From: Saccoglossus kowalevskii
Lineage: Eukaryota > Hemichordata > Enteropneusta > Harrimaniidae
Direction of reading: 5' to 3'
Assembly (NCBI RefSeq): GCF_000003605.2
Contig: NW_003126885.1
Coordinates: forward strand, 3,600-45,203
Length of the DNA: 41,604 nt
Shown piece by piece: positions 9,817-19,625 of the stretch (positions are counted from its first letter, which is position 1; every line of letters begins with the position of its first letter). Position numbers and translations under genes: made by a program. Below the pieces are notes generated by a model, which was not told where the DNA came from, made no database searches, and was given only the letters and a program-made list of their open reading frames with translations.

Positions 9817-11496
9817 CTGAAAAAAAAGAATACGTCAAAACGGATTAATGCCACGCTCCGTAACGAGTGTATATTCCCACAAACCATGTTAACATAAAAC
9901 ACTCATCGTCCTCGTTAAAAGGGTTGCTATAATCGACGTCTTCAAAGCTGGACACGAGAAAGACGGTCGAATCCATCTACTTAGAACTTCTCACTTCATA
10001 CAAGTCTAACGTGATAAAAACAACGCTAGTTGTGAATATTCTTTAAGAACTCGTTTAACACGACATGTTGGCATTCAATGGAAACACGAGTATTTAACCA
10101 AATTTCTCTGAAGAGTCCATAATCATTAGTTAGAGCCTCTACTGGCTCGTCAAGAATTCGTTCCCGAAACCATGTTATTATATTGAGTAATGTAACGCAT
10201 CATACCATTGACGAACGTACGTTTTTTAGCTTAACTAGGCACATTTAAGAGAAAAATGGAACATTTCCGTCAGAAAAAAAATTCTGCGCGAAAACAAGCA
10301 CATATTTAATTGGGAAAACATAAAAACAATGTTACAGAAATATCATCCTGAAAAAAAAATCTAGCAAAAAACTAAAGAACAAAAAAAATAATTTTCACAG
10401 TTATTTTTCCGTACTACCAAAAAATGCCTAATAATGATCAAGCACTAACGTTTCATAATCAACTATTGGAGTGTACAAGGAGATCACTAAATTTAGGTGG
10501 CGCCAACAATTTTGTTTCTTTTGCTTTACACGAGATATTTTAAACTTATTTCGGCATTATCTACACGTTTTACGCCCACGTATGTCTAAGTACAGGTTTC
10601 TAGGCTTTCTCTTCAGGATGTCTGGAGTTACAATTATTATAATTCCGAGGAGAAGACCTTTCGCCGCTATAACGAGTTTACTAATAAGAAAGGTACTACA
10701 CGTGATATCTGAAAAAAACATATCTTGTTCGTCCTTTTCCCTTTTTCATGTTATGTACGTGGGATGATGACGCAGTGTCAGCGAGAAACTTGTGTTTTGG
10801 GACACCGTAGTATTTAATCATGCTTTATTGTATCCTCCAATTAAAATAAATTAAAATAAAATGTATTACGTCAGTTACACGACGTAGCATGAAACCCACA
10901 TCGTGTGCTTTAACACTTTTGTTTTGGTGGTATTATTTGTAATAATACCGTGACGACCATGTGTTCGTTTCTGTGTAAAAACCGGTTTCGTGGCTTTTTA
11001 AGCTAAGAGTGTGTTGTACTGACTGATTTATCAATATAAGATAGTTAATTAAATACCGCGGAACGTGACAAATGCTGGATGTTACTTATTCAGTGTGAAC
11101 TAATTAAATTACTGACTATACATGGAATGAGGCTTATTCACTTTCGTCGTGTACTGAAGGGAATGTTCGAACGTTATCTTTGGAGAGGGGGGTCACGTAC
11201 ATTTGGCCATTTAAAATAATGCTTTGCTTTCCTTTTAGGTTTCTTTTCTTTCAAATATATTTTTTTTTTTGTAATTTTTGCCTTTTTTATTTGTTGTTTC
11301 CTTCTTTCCCTATCCGAGTTTATAGTATGCCTCTCCCCTTACAGTAGTTTGGTTTCAAACTATCTCGACTTTACCATAGTTATCAAGACAGTGCATAGCA
11401 TCACGTTCTTGCAATGAAGTATGCGTCGTGGGCCAAGTTTTGAGGGGCGGTATGGTTGCCCTACAATACAGCATCGATCTGCTAGCTTTTGTAGCA

Positions 11497-11653
11497 CAGT
11501 GGCGGATCCAGAGGGGGGGCAGGGGGCCATGGCCCCCCAAACGCATGACGATTCATATCATCTGGATTACGCATAGCTTCTCTGCGATTTTCGCTCCGTA
11601 TAGCTTAAGCGAAGCTTGCCCCCCCCCAATACATTTTGCTGGATCCGCCGCTG
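11497..11653. mobile_element. hAT-type MITE with 8-bp target duplication
   Basis: The ends are CAGTGGCGGATCCA and TGGATCCGCCGCTG, inverted repeats matching at 13 of 14 positions. Both sides carry the direct repeat TTGTAGCA (11489-11496 and 11654-11661). An 8-bp duplication with CAG...CTG termini is the hallmark of the hAT superfamily. Inside are a G-run/C-run pair (GGGGGGGC and GCCCCCCCCC) that extends the inverted repeat. At 157 bp it is non-coding and would depend on a hAT transposase encoded elsewhere. The perfect target duplication suggests a fairly recent insertion. Confidence 0.88.
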
Positions 11654-11951
11654 TTGTAGCACTAATGAACGTTGATCCACCGAGAGGGTTGATTGATGAA
11701 GTAGGCAACGTGGTCGACGTTCTTTGTCACAAAAGATGTCGTGTACACAGTTAGCTAGCGTAAACGTGATCTACAGCTTTGCCGATACCCGACCCGGACA
11801 AAAAACTAAGTTGTCGAACGTGTTTCCCCTATATCTTGTACCAACGAATAGCTTGGTTTGTGATCGTTTGGATGTGTTCTCTGTTTTGTTTTGCAACATT
11901 AGTTTTTTTCAGGTCCGAATCTCATTCAAGATGTAGTTAGTACATGTATCG

Positions 11952-12298
11952 GTAAATTAGACGCATTTGTTTGCTAAGTTGTGGTCATGTAGTCCATCAG
12001 TGCCCACCTTTGGTACGCAATGGTCGCCCTCATGTAGTAAGTAAATTAGACGCATTTGTTTGCTAGGTGGTTGTGGTCATGTAGTCCATCAGTGCCCACC
12101 TTTTGTACGCAATGGTCGCCCTCATGTAGTAAGTAAATTAGACGCATTTGTTTGCTAGGTGGTTGTGGTCATGTAGTCCATCAGTGCCCACCTTTTGTAC
12201 GTAATGGTCGCCCTCATGTAGTAAGTAAATTAGACGCATTTGTTTGCTAGGTGGTTGTGGTCATGTAGTCCATCAGTGCCCACCTTTTGTACGTAATC
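11952..12298. repeat. Tandem repeat, 92-bp unit, about four copies
   Basis: Units beginning GTAAATTAGACGCATTTG start at 11952, 12041, 12133 and 12225. The first is 89 bp because it lacks three bases in the GCTAGGTGGTTGTGG segment; the next two are 92 bp, and the fourth is cut after TTTTGTACGTAAT. The copies are nearly identical, so the expansion is recent. It is intronic and non-coding. Confidence 0.92.
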
Positions 12299-12559
12299 TT
12301 AATTCGGAGCTACTTGTACGCTTAACACGTTATATTGCGCTTGAAATTCAACTCCACAAGCTGCCGTAGATATCAGCCCGGGGTTAACAGAGAGTTTAAT
12401 GTAAGCAATTATTTAAGTGCACCCAGCCATGGGATAAGCACGGTACAAGCATCTGAATAGCTAGAAGTCCTCTCTCTACTTGAAACAGAACAGATTTTAA
12501 AACTGTAAATAAATCAATTTCGGGGTGTACTTAAATAGTGTTTTCCCCGGTCTTATTAA

Positions 12560-12809
12560 AGGGTGGTAGTCGTCGCACCACGCATGCGCGAAGTATATGG
12601 GTCTCATATAAACAATAATGGCGACTTTCACTGTTGCGCAGATCAACGAGTACAAACTGGGACATTACCAAGTTTTAATTAAGTAATTTTTAGTTTGATT
12701 GAAAGGTATCGAAGGAGATAATCACGGTGCAAGTCGCGCCCGGATTGTGGGAAAATCAATGTTTATCAACACAAATATCGCACAAGCGCAGCGCGATGAC
12801 CATCGCCCT
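12560..12809. mobile_element. TTAA-flanked MITE, subfamily C, copy 1
   Basis: This 250-bp element has perfect TTAA flanks (12556-12559 and 12810-12813). The termini AGGGTGGTAGTCGTCGCACC and, from the other end, AGGGCGATGGTCATCGCGC are the same type as subfamily B. The core is different and includes TTGTGGGAAAATCAATG followed by TTTATCAACAC, which recurs in inverted orientation in the gap-containing element at 28783-29202. Confidence 0.85.
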
Positions 12810-12913
12810 TTAAATATTTCGGCACTTATTTACTTCATCGATGTTATGCAAGTTACGGCTGTGTTCAGTTAACATCTTACACCACCAGCTCCCCGTATTC
12901 ATACAACTCACAG

Positions 12914-12966
12914 TAAAATGCAAAGGTTCATGGGTAGACGTTTGTAAACAACGACACGCTTTGAAT
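12914..12966. mobile_element. Fragment of a subfamily A MITE
   Basis: AATGCAAAGGTTCATGGGTAG and GTTTGTAAACAACGACACGCT match the middle of subfamily A in the reverse orientation (compare 9359-9404). Both termini are missing. It is a truncated relic immediately to the left of the 226-bp duplication. Confidence 0.65.
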
Positions 12967-13114
12967 AAATCTGCCCTGGTATTACGGTCGTTTACTAATG
13001 GTCATCATCTAACGTACGTGCCATCCACCATCGACAGGCGGCCTCTATCGTCGTCGACACCTGTTTACATTTGTATCGCATGTATTCGTATTACATGTAT
13101 TCATTCATGGTGAA

Positions 13115-13560
13115 TGGGATATAAGATGTATCAAAAACCGAATCACAATGCGAATTCATACATATACACGGGCAGTGCTCGTCGTACAGCACTGCGTTCG
13201 CGTTTTACACACGTTGTATACGTTGTATAACGACGCGGTGTGACGTCCACTGCGCCGCCCTTTTAATCAAACGATTTATTTTTCTTTGGTCATGGATTAC
13301 GATAAATGACCATATGTATCAAATGAAAGCGAATTCACAATGGGATATAAGATTTATCAAAAACCGAATCACAATGCGAATTCATACATATACACGGGCA
13401 GTGCTCGTCGTACAGCACTGCGTTCGCGTTTTACACACGTTGTATACGTTGTATAACGACGCAGTGTGACGTCCACCGCCCTTTTAATCAAACGATTTAT
13501 TTTTCTTTGGTCATGGATTACGATAAATGACCATATGTATCAAATGAAAGCGAATTCACA
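13115..13560. repeat. Tandem duplication of about 226 bp containing a subfamily B MITE relic
   Basis: Copy 1 starts at 13115 and copy 2 at 13341, both with TGGGATATAAG. They are nearly identical over AACCGAATCACAATGCG, a MITE-like core (GTTTTACACACGTTGTATACG, GACGCGGTGTGACGTCCAC, GCCGCCCTTTTAATC) and ATGACCATATGTATCAAATG. Copy 2 is about six bases shorter because it lacks CTGCGC. The MITE-like core resembles subfamily B without intact termini, so a decayed element was duplicated along with its flank. A more diverged MITE-like stretch follows at about 13560-13620. Confidence 0.85.
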
Positions 13561-14457
13561 ACGGGGTCGATGGTCATGTTACACCACCGCGTTCTCAAAT
13601 TTCACTCGAACCTTCGATTATTGGGTGAAACGGGCCTTGATACACAAATATGTTGCCCGTTCATTGAAAAAGTGATCCAGAATACATATGCGCATGCTCC
13701 GGGAAATATTTTGCAATTATAGTGTGAAACCTATCATTTTCCGTCGAGGCATGACGCGCTTTTTTTGTTTATTACACCATGCTTTTACAGTTCAATCATA
13801 CGTACACAGTGATAGACGATGCGTCAAATGATTGGCAGCATGTTTTGCTTGCGTATTAAAGTAGCATTACTGTTGCCTGACAATAACACCCGTTTCCAAT
13901 TGCACACACTGAAAGGGAAACGCAGAGACATCACCTGATGCCTGGAATAGCACGATCGATCTGAATATATCGCCATTCTACACTTCAGTTCGACGGTTAT
14001 TGCGAGTATTTATTGTATATGGCCAGTGCTGGGTACTCGTCATTCGGTTGCCGTTTTTCATTCTCCATTGGCGCCGTCGGAGAATTGGGGCGGTTTGAAT
14101 ATTATAAATCTATTCCGTGTATGATTATCCGACAACATTTGGCACCGGAGAATATGTCAATAGACAGTTTGAAGTAATCTTTATCCACATAATAAAATAT
14201 TAATCCGGTAGTAGATATTTCTGAACACTGTCGCATTACGTGGAATTGACGAGGGACGTCACATTGACGGAGCAATATGCTAACAGGCGTAAGCAGACCT
14301 TCTATTCAACATATAGACCCGCGGGGGGTACATCTAATTATTAATAAATGAACAAACATAAAGCTTTCAGTATGTTATGCTCGGAATTAAATGTCACAAT
14401 ATCTACAACCCAAAATGTTCTTCATAAACCACGTTTTTGTCACATTATTTATTTTAA

Positions 14458-14569
14458 AGCGCGGTGGTCATCACACAGCGCGTGTTCGAATTTCACGTAT
14501 TTTACACGCGTTGTATACGTCGCTATGAGTCCCATATCGAACAGGACGCGGCACGACGACTGCCGCCCT
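14458..14569. mobile_element. TTAA-flanked MITE, subfamily B, copy 2
   Basis: This 112-bp element has perfect TTAA flanks (14454-14457 and 14570-14573). Its left end is AGCGCGGTGGTCATCACACA and its right end reads CGACGACTGCCGCCCT. The core keeps GTTCGAATTTCACG, TTTTACACGCGTTGTATACG and CCCATATCGAAC, the reverse orientation of the copy at 5198. Confidence 0.87.
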
Positions 14570-15436
14570 TTAAACCACGTGCAATATTGAATACTTCACA
14601 GTCTGTTCTTGTCTAAACTCGCGTTCAAAATTACCCACCTGACAAGGGTCTAAGTAATATCCTTAATATCAAATTATCGGGTGCGTCACTGTCAGTACCC
14701 GACTCAGACTTCAGTTACAGACTCAGAATCCAGTTACAAATCAAATACCTGCTGCTTTCATGAATTACGGAAAATTGGCACGGAAATTAAAAAAAAATAA
14801 TAATATAAGATAATAACATAACGCCTTGAATTATATAGCTAATGGATCATTTAATCACAATAAAACTAATAATTCCAAAAATGTGATTTCGTTCCATTTC
14901 AGTAAATAGGCTGGATATGCGGGAAATCATGACAACATGGTATCTTGTGAGAACATTTCTAGATGTTTCTGTCACGTAGTCTTTGTGTCAATTAGTTTTT
15001 AAAATGTACTTATCAAATAATGGGTTATCGAAATAATTTCCATTGTATTTTTAATATTGTTTCCCTATCACTGAAGCACCAATTTTCGGTTCACTGCTAG
15101 ATCGCGTATTATGCGGGAACCTAAGGTAAATAACATGACAAATAAAGGTCACAGCGTCGTAGTGTGTCAAAACATTGCGCGGGTTTCGACAAACGTGGAA
15201 CTATTTTATTTGGGGGGGGGGATTTCCACGCTTACTAATATACATTTGATGATGATCAATTTTGATAGAGAAGAGATATCTCAAAGCCATGTTTCTCCTT
15301 GAAAGATATGAATTTCGACATTGAACTGTAAAATCAGATTTCAAGCTCAATATCAGTTGATTTATTTTGTGGCGGAATGTCAAACCACGTCTTTCACGCG
15401 AGAAAGTGATCTACTGAAGCGAGAACGACGTTAACG

Positions 15437-17612
15437 GGAAACACACAGTATGTCAGTGACACCCACTGTTAACACGAGAACACTCAGTATTAAAATGGCA
15501 CCAACTGTGAACAGAGGAACACCCAGTATGTCAGTGACACCCACTGTTAACATGAGAACACCCAGTATGTCAGTGACACCCACTGTTAACAGGGGAACAC
15601 TCAGTATGTTGGTGATACCCACTGTTAACACGAGGACACTCAGTATGTCAGTGACACCCACTTTTAAAAGAGGAACACTCAGTATGTCAGTGACACCGAC
15701 TGTTAACAGATGAACACTCAGTATATCAGCATGTCAGTGGCATCAACTGCGAACAGAGGAACTGTCAGTGGCACCAACTGTGAACATAGGAACACTCATT
15801 ATGTCAGTGGCACCAACTGTGAACAGAGGAACACTCAGTATGTAAGTGGTACCAACTGTGAACAGAGGAACACTCAGTATGTCACTGACACCAGCTGTGG
15901 ACAGCAGAACAATCAGTATGTCTATGGAACCAACTGTGAACAGAGGAACACCCAGCATGTCAGTTACACCAATTGTGAACAGAGGAACACCCAGTATGTC
16001 AGTTACACCAACTGTGAACAGAGGAACACTCAGTATGTCAGTGACACTGACTGTGGACAGCAGAACAATCAGTATGTCTATGGCACCAACTGTGAACAGA
16101 GGAACACCCAGCATGTCAGTTACACCAACTGTGAACAGAGGAACACCCAGTATGTCAGTGGCATCAACTGTGAACAGAGGAACACTCAGTATGTCAGTGG
16201 GACCCACTGTTAACAGAGGAACACTCAATATGTCAGTGGCATCAACTGTTAACAGAGGAACACTCACTATATCAGTGGCACCAACTGCGAACAGAGGAAC
16301 ACCCAGTATGTCAGTTACACCAACTGTGAACACAGGAACACTCAGTATGTCAGTGGCACCAACTGTGAACAGAGGAACACCCAGTATGTCAGTTACACCA
16401 ACTGTGAACAGAGGAACACCCAGTATGTCAGTTACACCAACTGTGAACAGAGGAACACCCAGTATGTCAGTTACACCAACTGTGAATAGAGGAACACCCA
16501 GTATGTCAGTGGAACCCACTGTTAACAGAGGAACACTCAGTATGTCAGTGGCACCCACTGTTAACATGAGAACACCCAGTATATCAGTGACACCCACTGT
16601 TAACAGGGGAACACTCAGTAAGCCAGTGACACCCACTGTTAACATGAGAACACTCAGTATGTCAGTGGCATCAACTGTGAACAGAGGAACACTCAGTATG
16701 TCAGGGGCACCAACTGTGAACAGAGGCAAACTCAGTATATCAGTGACACTCACTGTTAACAGATGAACACTCAGTATGTCAGTGGCACCAACTGTGAACA
16801 GAGGAACACTCAGTATGTCAGTGACACTGACTGTTAACAGAGGAACATTCAGTATGTCAGTGGCACCAACTGTGAACAGGAGAACACCCAGTATGCCAGT
16901 GACACCCACTGTTAACAGGAGAACACTCAGTATGTCAGTTACACTCACTGTTAACAGAGGAACACCCAGTATGTCAGTGTCACCCACTGTTAACAGAGGA
17001 ACACCCAGTATGTCAGTGTCACCCACTGTTAACAGAGGAACACTCAGTATGTCAGTGACACCGACTGTTTACATGAGAACACGCAGTATGTCAGTGACAC
17101 CCACTGTTAACAGAAGAACACTCAGTATGTCAGTGGCACCAACTGTTAGGAGAGGAACACTCAGTATGTCAGTGACACCGACTGTTAACATGAGAACACT
17201 CAGTATGTCAGTGTCACCGACTGTTTACATGAGAACACGCAGTATGTCAGTGACACCCACTGTTAACATGAGAACACTCAGTATGTTAGTGGCACCAACT
17301 GTTAACAGAGGAACACTCAATATGTCAGTGACACCGACTGTTAACATGAGAACACTCAATATGTCAGTGACACCGACTGTTAACACGAGAACACTCAATA
17401 TGTCAGTGACACCCACTGTTAACACGAGAACACTCAGTATTAAAATGGCACCAACTGTGAACAGAGGAACACCCAGTATGTCAGTGGCACCCACTGTTAA
17501 CATGAGAACACTCAGTATGTCAGTGACACCGACTGTTAACATGAGAACACTCAGTTTTTCAGTTACACCCACTGTTAACAGATGAACACTCAGGATGTCG
17601 GTGTCCCCCACT
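15437..17612. repeat. 39-bp minisatellite, about 55 units
   Basis: The unit is roughly ACTCAGTATGTCAGTGACAC, then CCACTGTTAACAGAGGAAC, 39 bases long. Variants alternate CTGTTAACA with CTGTGAACA, and AGAGGAAC with ATGAGAAC. The unit length is a multiple of three and has few stop triplets, so long frames stay open on both strands: 306 and 269 residues on plus and 427 on minus, all made of 13-residue repeats. The array lies wholly inside intron 2 and no splice site or phase links it to the gene, so I do not call it coding. Higher-order structure is visible: a four-unit block recurs 156 bases apart (15895 and 16051), and a rare TATTAAAATGGCACC variant occurs near both ends, 1,950 bases (50 units) apart. 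Each unit contains the palindrome CTGTTAACAG or a derivative. Confidence 0.95.
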
Positions 17613-17873
17613 TCAGAAAGATCCATGAATCCGACATCATGATATTTGAGCTCTATTAATATATCCTTTAATGGGTTCGAAATGAGTCTGCCTGGATCAA
17701 ACGATATTGATTTCAGTTGTGAGTATTGGTTAGTAACTTTAATCCACTGTCAAGCTAATGAGTAATCAATATGTATCGTGCTAAGCAGATCAACAATTAC
17801 GATAGGAAAAGTACTAGTGGTTCTAACTTGAAAACTGATAGACGTTTTAAGCACATATAAAATCGGATCTTAC

Positions 17874-19000
17874 CCAGCTGACTGGTGATCCAGGGGGTGA
17901 CGGTGTCACTCTGTCGTCATTTAATTGCGTCTGACTGGGGCGTAAAGGTAAATCCACGCTATTGGCCGACTGGAAACGTGGTCGCGGCATGTGATAATCC
18001 ATTTGTGACTGGCTTCGTTTCAAAAACGGGTCTGAATTTGATGATTTGTTGCTGACCTGAGCAAGGTTTTCTGATACACAAATAGTATGCCGCTGAGATT
18101 TATTTAATTTTACGGGGTGGATGTGTCGGAAGTACATATCCCTGAGTTTGTTATTGTTAGACGAATACTCCGTGAACGTCGGCGAACCACTACTGTTACT
18201 TTCCAAACGTCTATTTCGCGATTGAGGTAACGTCACTTCCGAGTGAAAACAGTCGTCTTCCAAAAGTTCCTCTGATGACTGTGGTCTGACGGCCTGTAGT
18301 CGCTTGATGCTGGGTTTGAAACTTATTGCACTGTCGCGGTTTAATTTCGGTGATGACGTAGACGAACTCGACGATGATCCTCTGAGTTCCCGTGCGTGGT
18401 CCACTGCCATTACACTCCTATTAGCCCGACATTTTTCACACACTCCAGTGAATGGTTCGGTTTGGGTACATTTGCTCCTGACTTGCAGCGTTTCACACTG
18501 AGTGAAGACGTCTCGTTGCCATGGAAAACGGTTTTCACTTGTGTCACCGACGATATCCAGCTTGCCGAAGATGGAACTGCTCTCGTGGTTATGATCGTTC
18601 GTTTTAATCAATTTCCCCTCGTCTGAAAAGACGTTATCTTTAAGCGCCGTCGTCGTGGTGTTCTTGTTGCTCATAACAACGGGATGAGAATTGCCAGCTA
18701 TCATATCCTTCTTGCGCTGACACTTCTGCGTGTTGCAAGGTGAATAGTCGTCTATTTCATTGGCGTCAGTCGGCGAACAACGAACCTCGTCCGAGTCCAA
18801 AACTATTGCACTATCAGCGGATAGTTTCGGTCGTCGCAGTTTATTATTCATGTGCCGTAGATCTAACAGTTTGTTGTTGTCACGTGACATGACTACGCCT
18901 TCTTCAAATTGGTGTAAATCTTGCAAAATGATGGGCGTCCTACTGCGGGGAGCGTTGATACTACATTGCGCGGCACGGTCGTCCCTCTTAATGTTCGAAT
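17874..19000 (-). CDS. Exon 2 (large exon) of the long minus-strand gene
   Basis: The acceptor TTTTGTAATTGCAG and donor TGG|GTAAGA enclose 1,127 bases: two bases completing an Asp codon from exon 1, then 375 open codons (residues 267-641), ending in phase 0. Translation past the donor stops within a few codons, which supports the splice. The sequence is Ser/Asn/Asp-rich with little predicted order: acidic DSDE and NEIDD patches near 334-350, Cys-rich bits (CNTQKCQRKK), KCTQTEP at 442-448 followed by CEKC at 453-456, a six-Ser run at 474-479, and PSPPGSP near the end (632-638). KCTQT fits the KxTQT motif bound by dynein light chain LC8. A partial copy of this exon lies at 19534-19625. No enzyme or membrane segment is seen, and the family is not recognised. 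It may be a scaffold or cytoskeletal adaptor, but that is inference from composition. Confidence 0.87.
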
Positions 19001-19533
19001 CTGCAATTACAAAAGGACAACAAAAACATGATGAAATACAAATTACATTACATATTAATCGATGAATATATGAAATGACTTAGGAGGGAACTTGAAATAA
19101 GATTGTTTTGATTCAAAACTACGCACCAATCAGACGACAATAAACTGCCGGTGAAATAGATTTGTACGTGTGATTATATAATAAGCCGTTATGATTAAAA
19201 AAAAAAACTGGAATTGAAATACATTCATAACTCAAACAAATTGAATATATCATAACAGTATTGCATATTCCATCACGATTTAATCCCGTAAATATTTACA
19301 TATGTATATGAATTTCCCACGGTTTACCAAAGAAATCGCGTAAGCTCACAATATAGACGGTCACGTGACAAAAGTAACACGCCATCGAGTTATTGGTAGC
19401 GTTCCCAGCCAGGTAGCGAAGAAAATGACAATATTCTGTCCTGTCGCATCCATATTAACTGAGTATTAAATACTAACATTTTTGTTTTATATATGATAGC
19501 CTTCCGCGCCCGGTTAATCAAATTTAGACTAAT

Positions 19534-19625
19534 GTTTAATTTCGGTGATGACGTAGGCGAAGTCGACGATGATCCTCTGATCATGAGTTTCCGAGCGTGG
19601 TCCACTGCCATTACACTCCTATTAG
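19534..19625 (-). pseudogene. Partial duplicate of exon 2 inside intron 1
   Basis: Ninety-two bases match exon 2 positions 18339-18424 closely, on the same strand and about 1.2 kb upstream in transcription. The translated match starts NRSVMAVDHAR and ends SSTSPTSSPKLN, against SVMAVDHAREL and SSTSSPKLN in the exon. The copy has a six-base in-frame insertion (adding Met-Ile) and several substitutions. There is an acceptor-like CCTAATAG at its 5' edge but no donor at the 3' edge, so it is most likely a dead exon fragment, although the frame is still open. Confidence 0.85.

Larger units (their letters stand above)
9817..17873. other. Intron 2 of the minus-strand gene
   Basis: This 8,057-base intron is the most repeat-laden part of the window. 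It holds a hAT-type MITE, a 92-bp tandem array, a subfamily C MITE, a 226-bp duplication built on a MITE relic, a subfamily B MITE and a 2.2-kb 39-bp minisatellite that ends about 260 bases from the exon 2 donor. Between 9,830 and 11,490 it is plain AT-rich sequence. No internal exon was supported. Confidence 0.65.

Noticed and set aside
15743..17026. 427-residue minus-strand open frame and 306- and 269-residue plus-strand frames
   Set aside because: They are made wholly of the 39-bp tandem unit, exist on both strands because the unit is a multiple of three, and have no splice sites or phase linking them to a gene.
15437..17612. Possible CRISPR-like array
   Set aside because: The units are contiguous with no unique spacers, and the DNA is eukaryotic. 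The same holds for the 46-bp array at 40285-41604.
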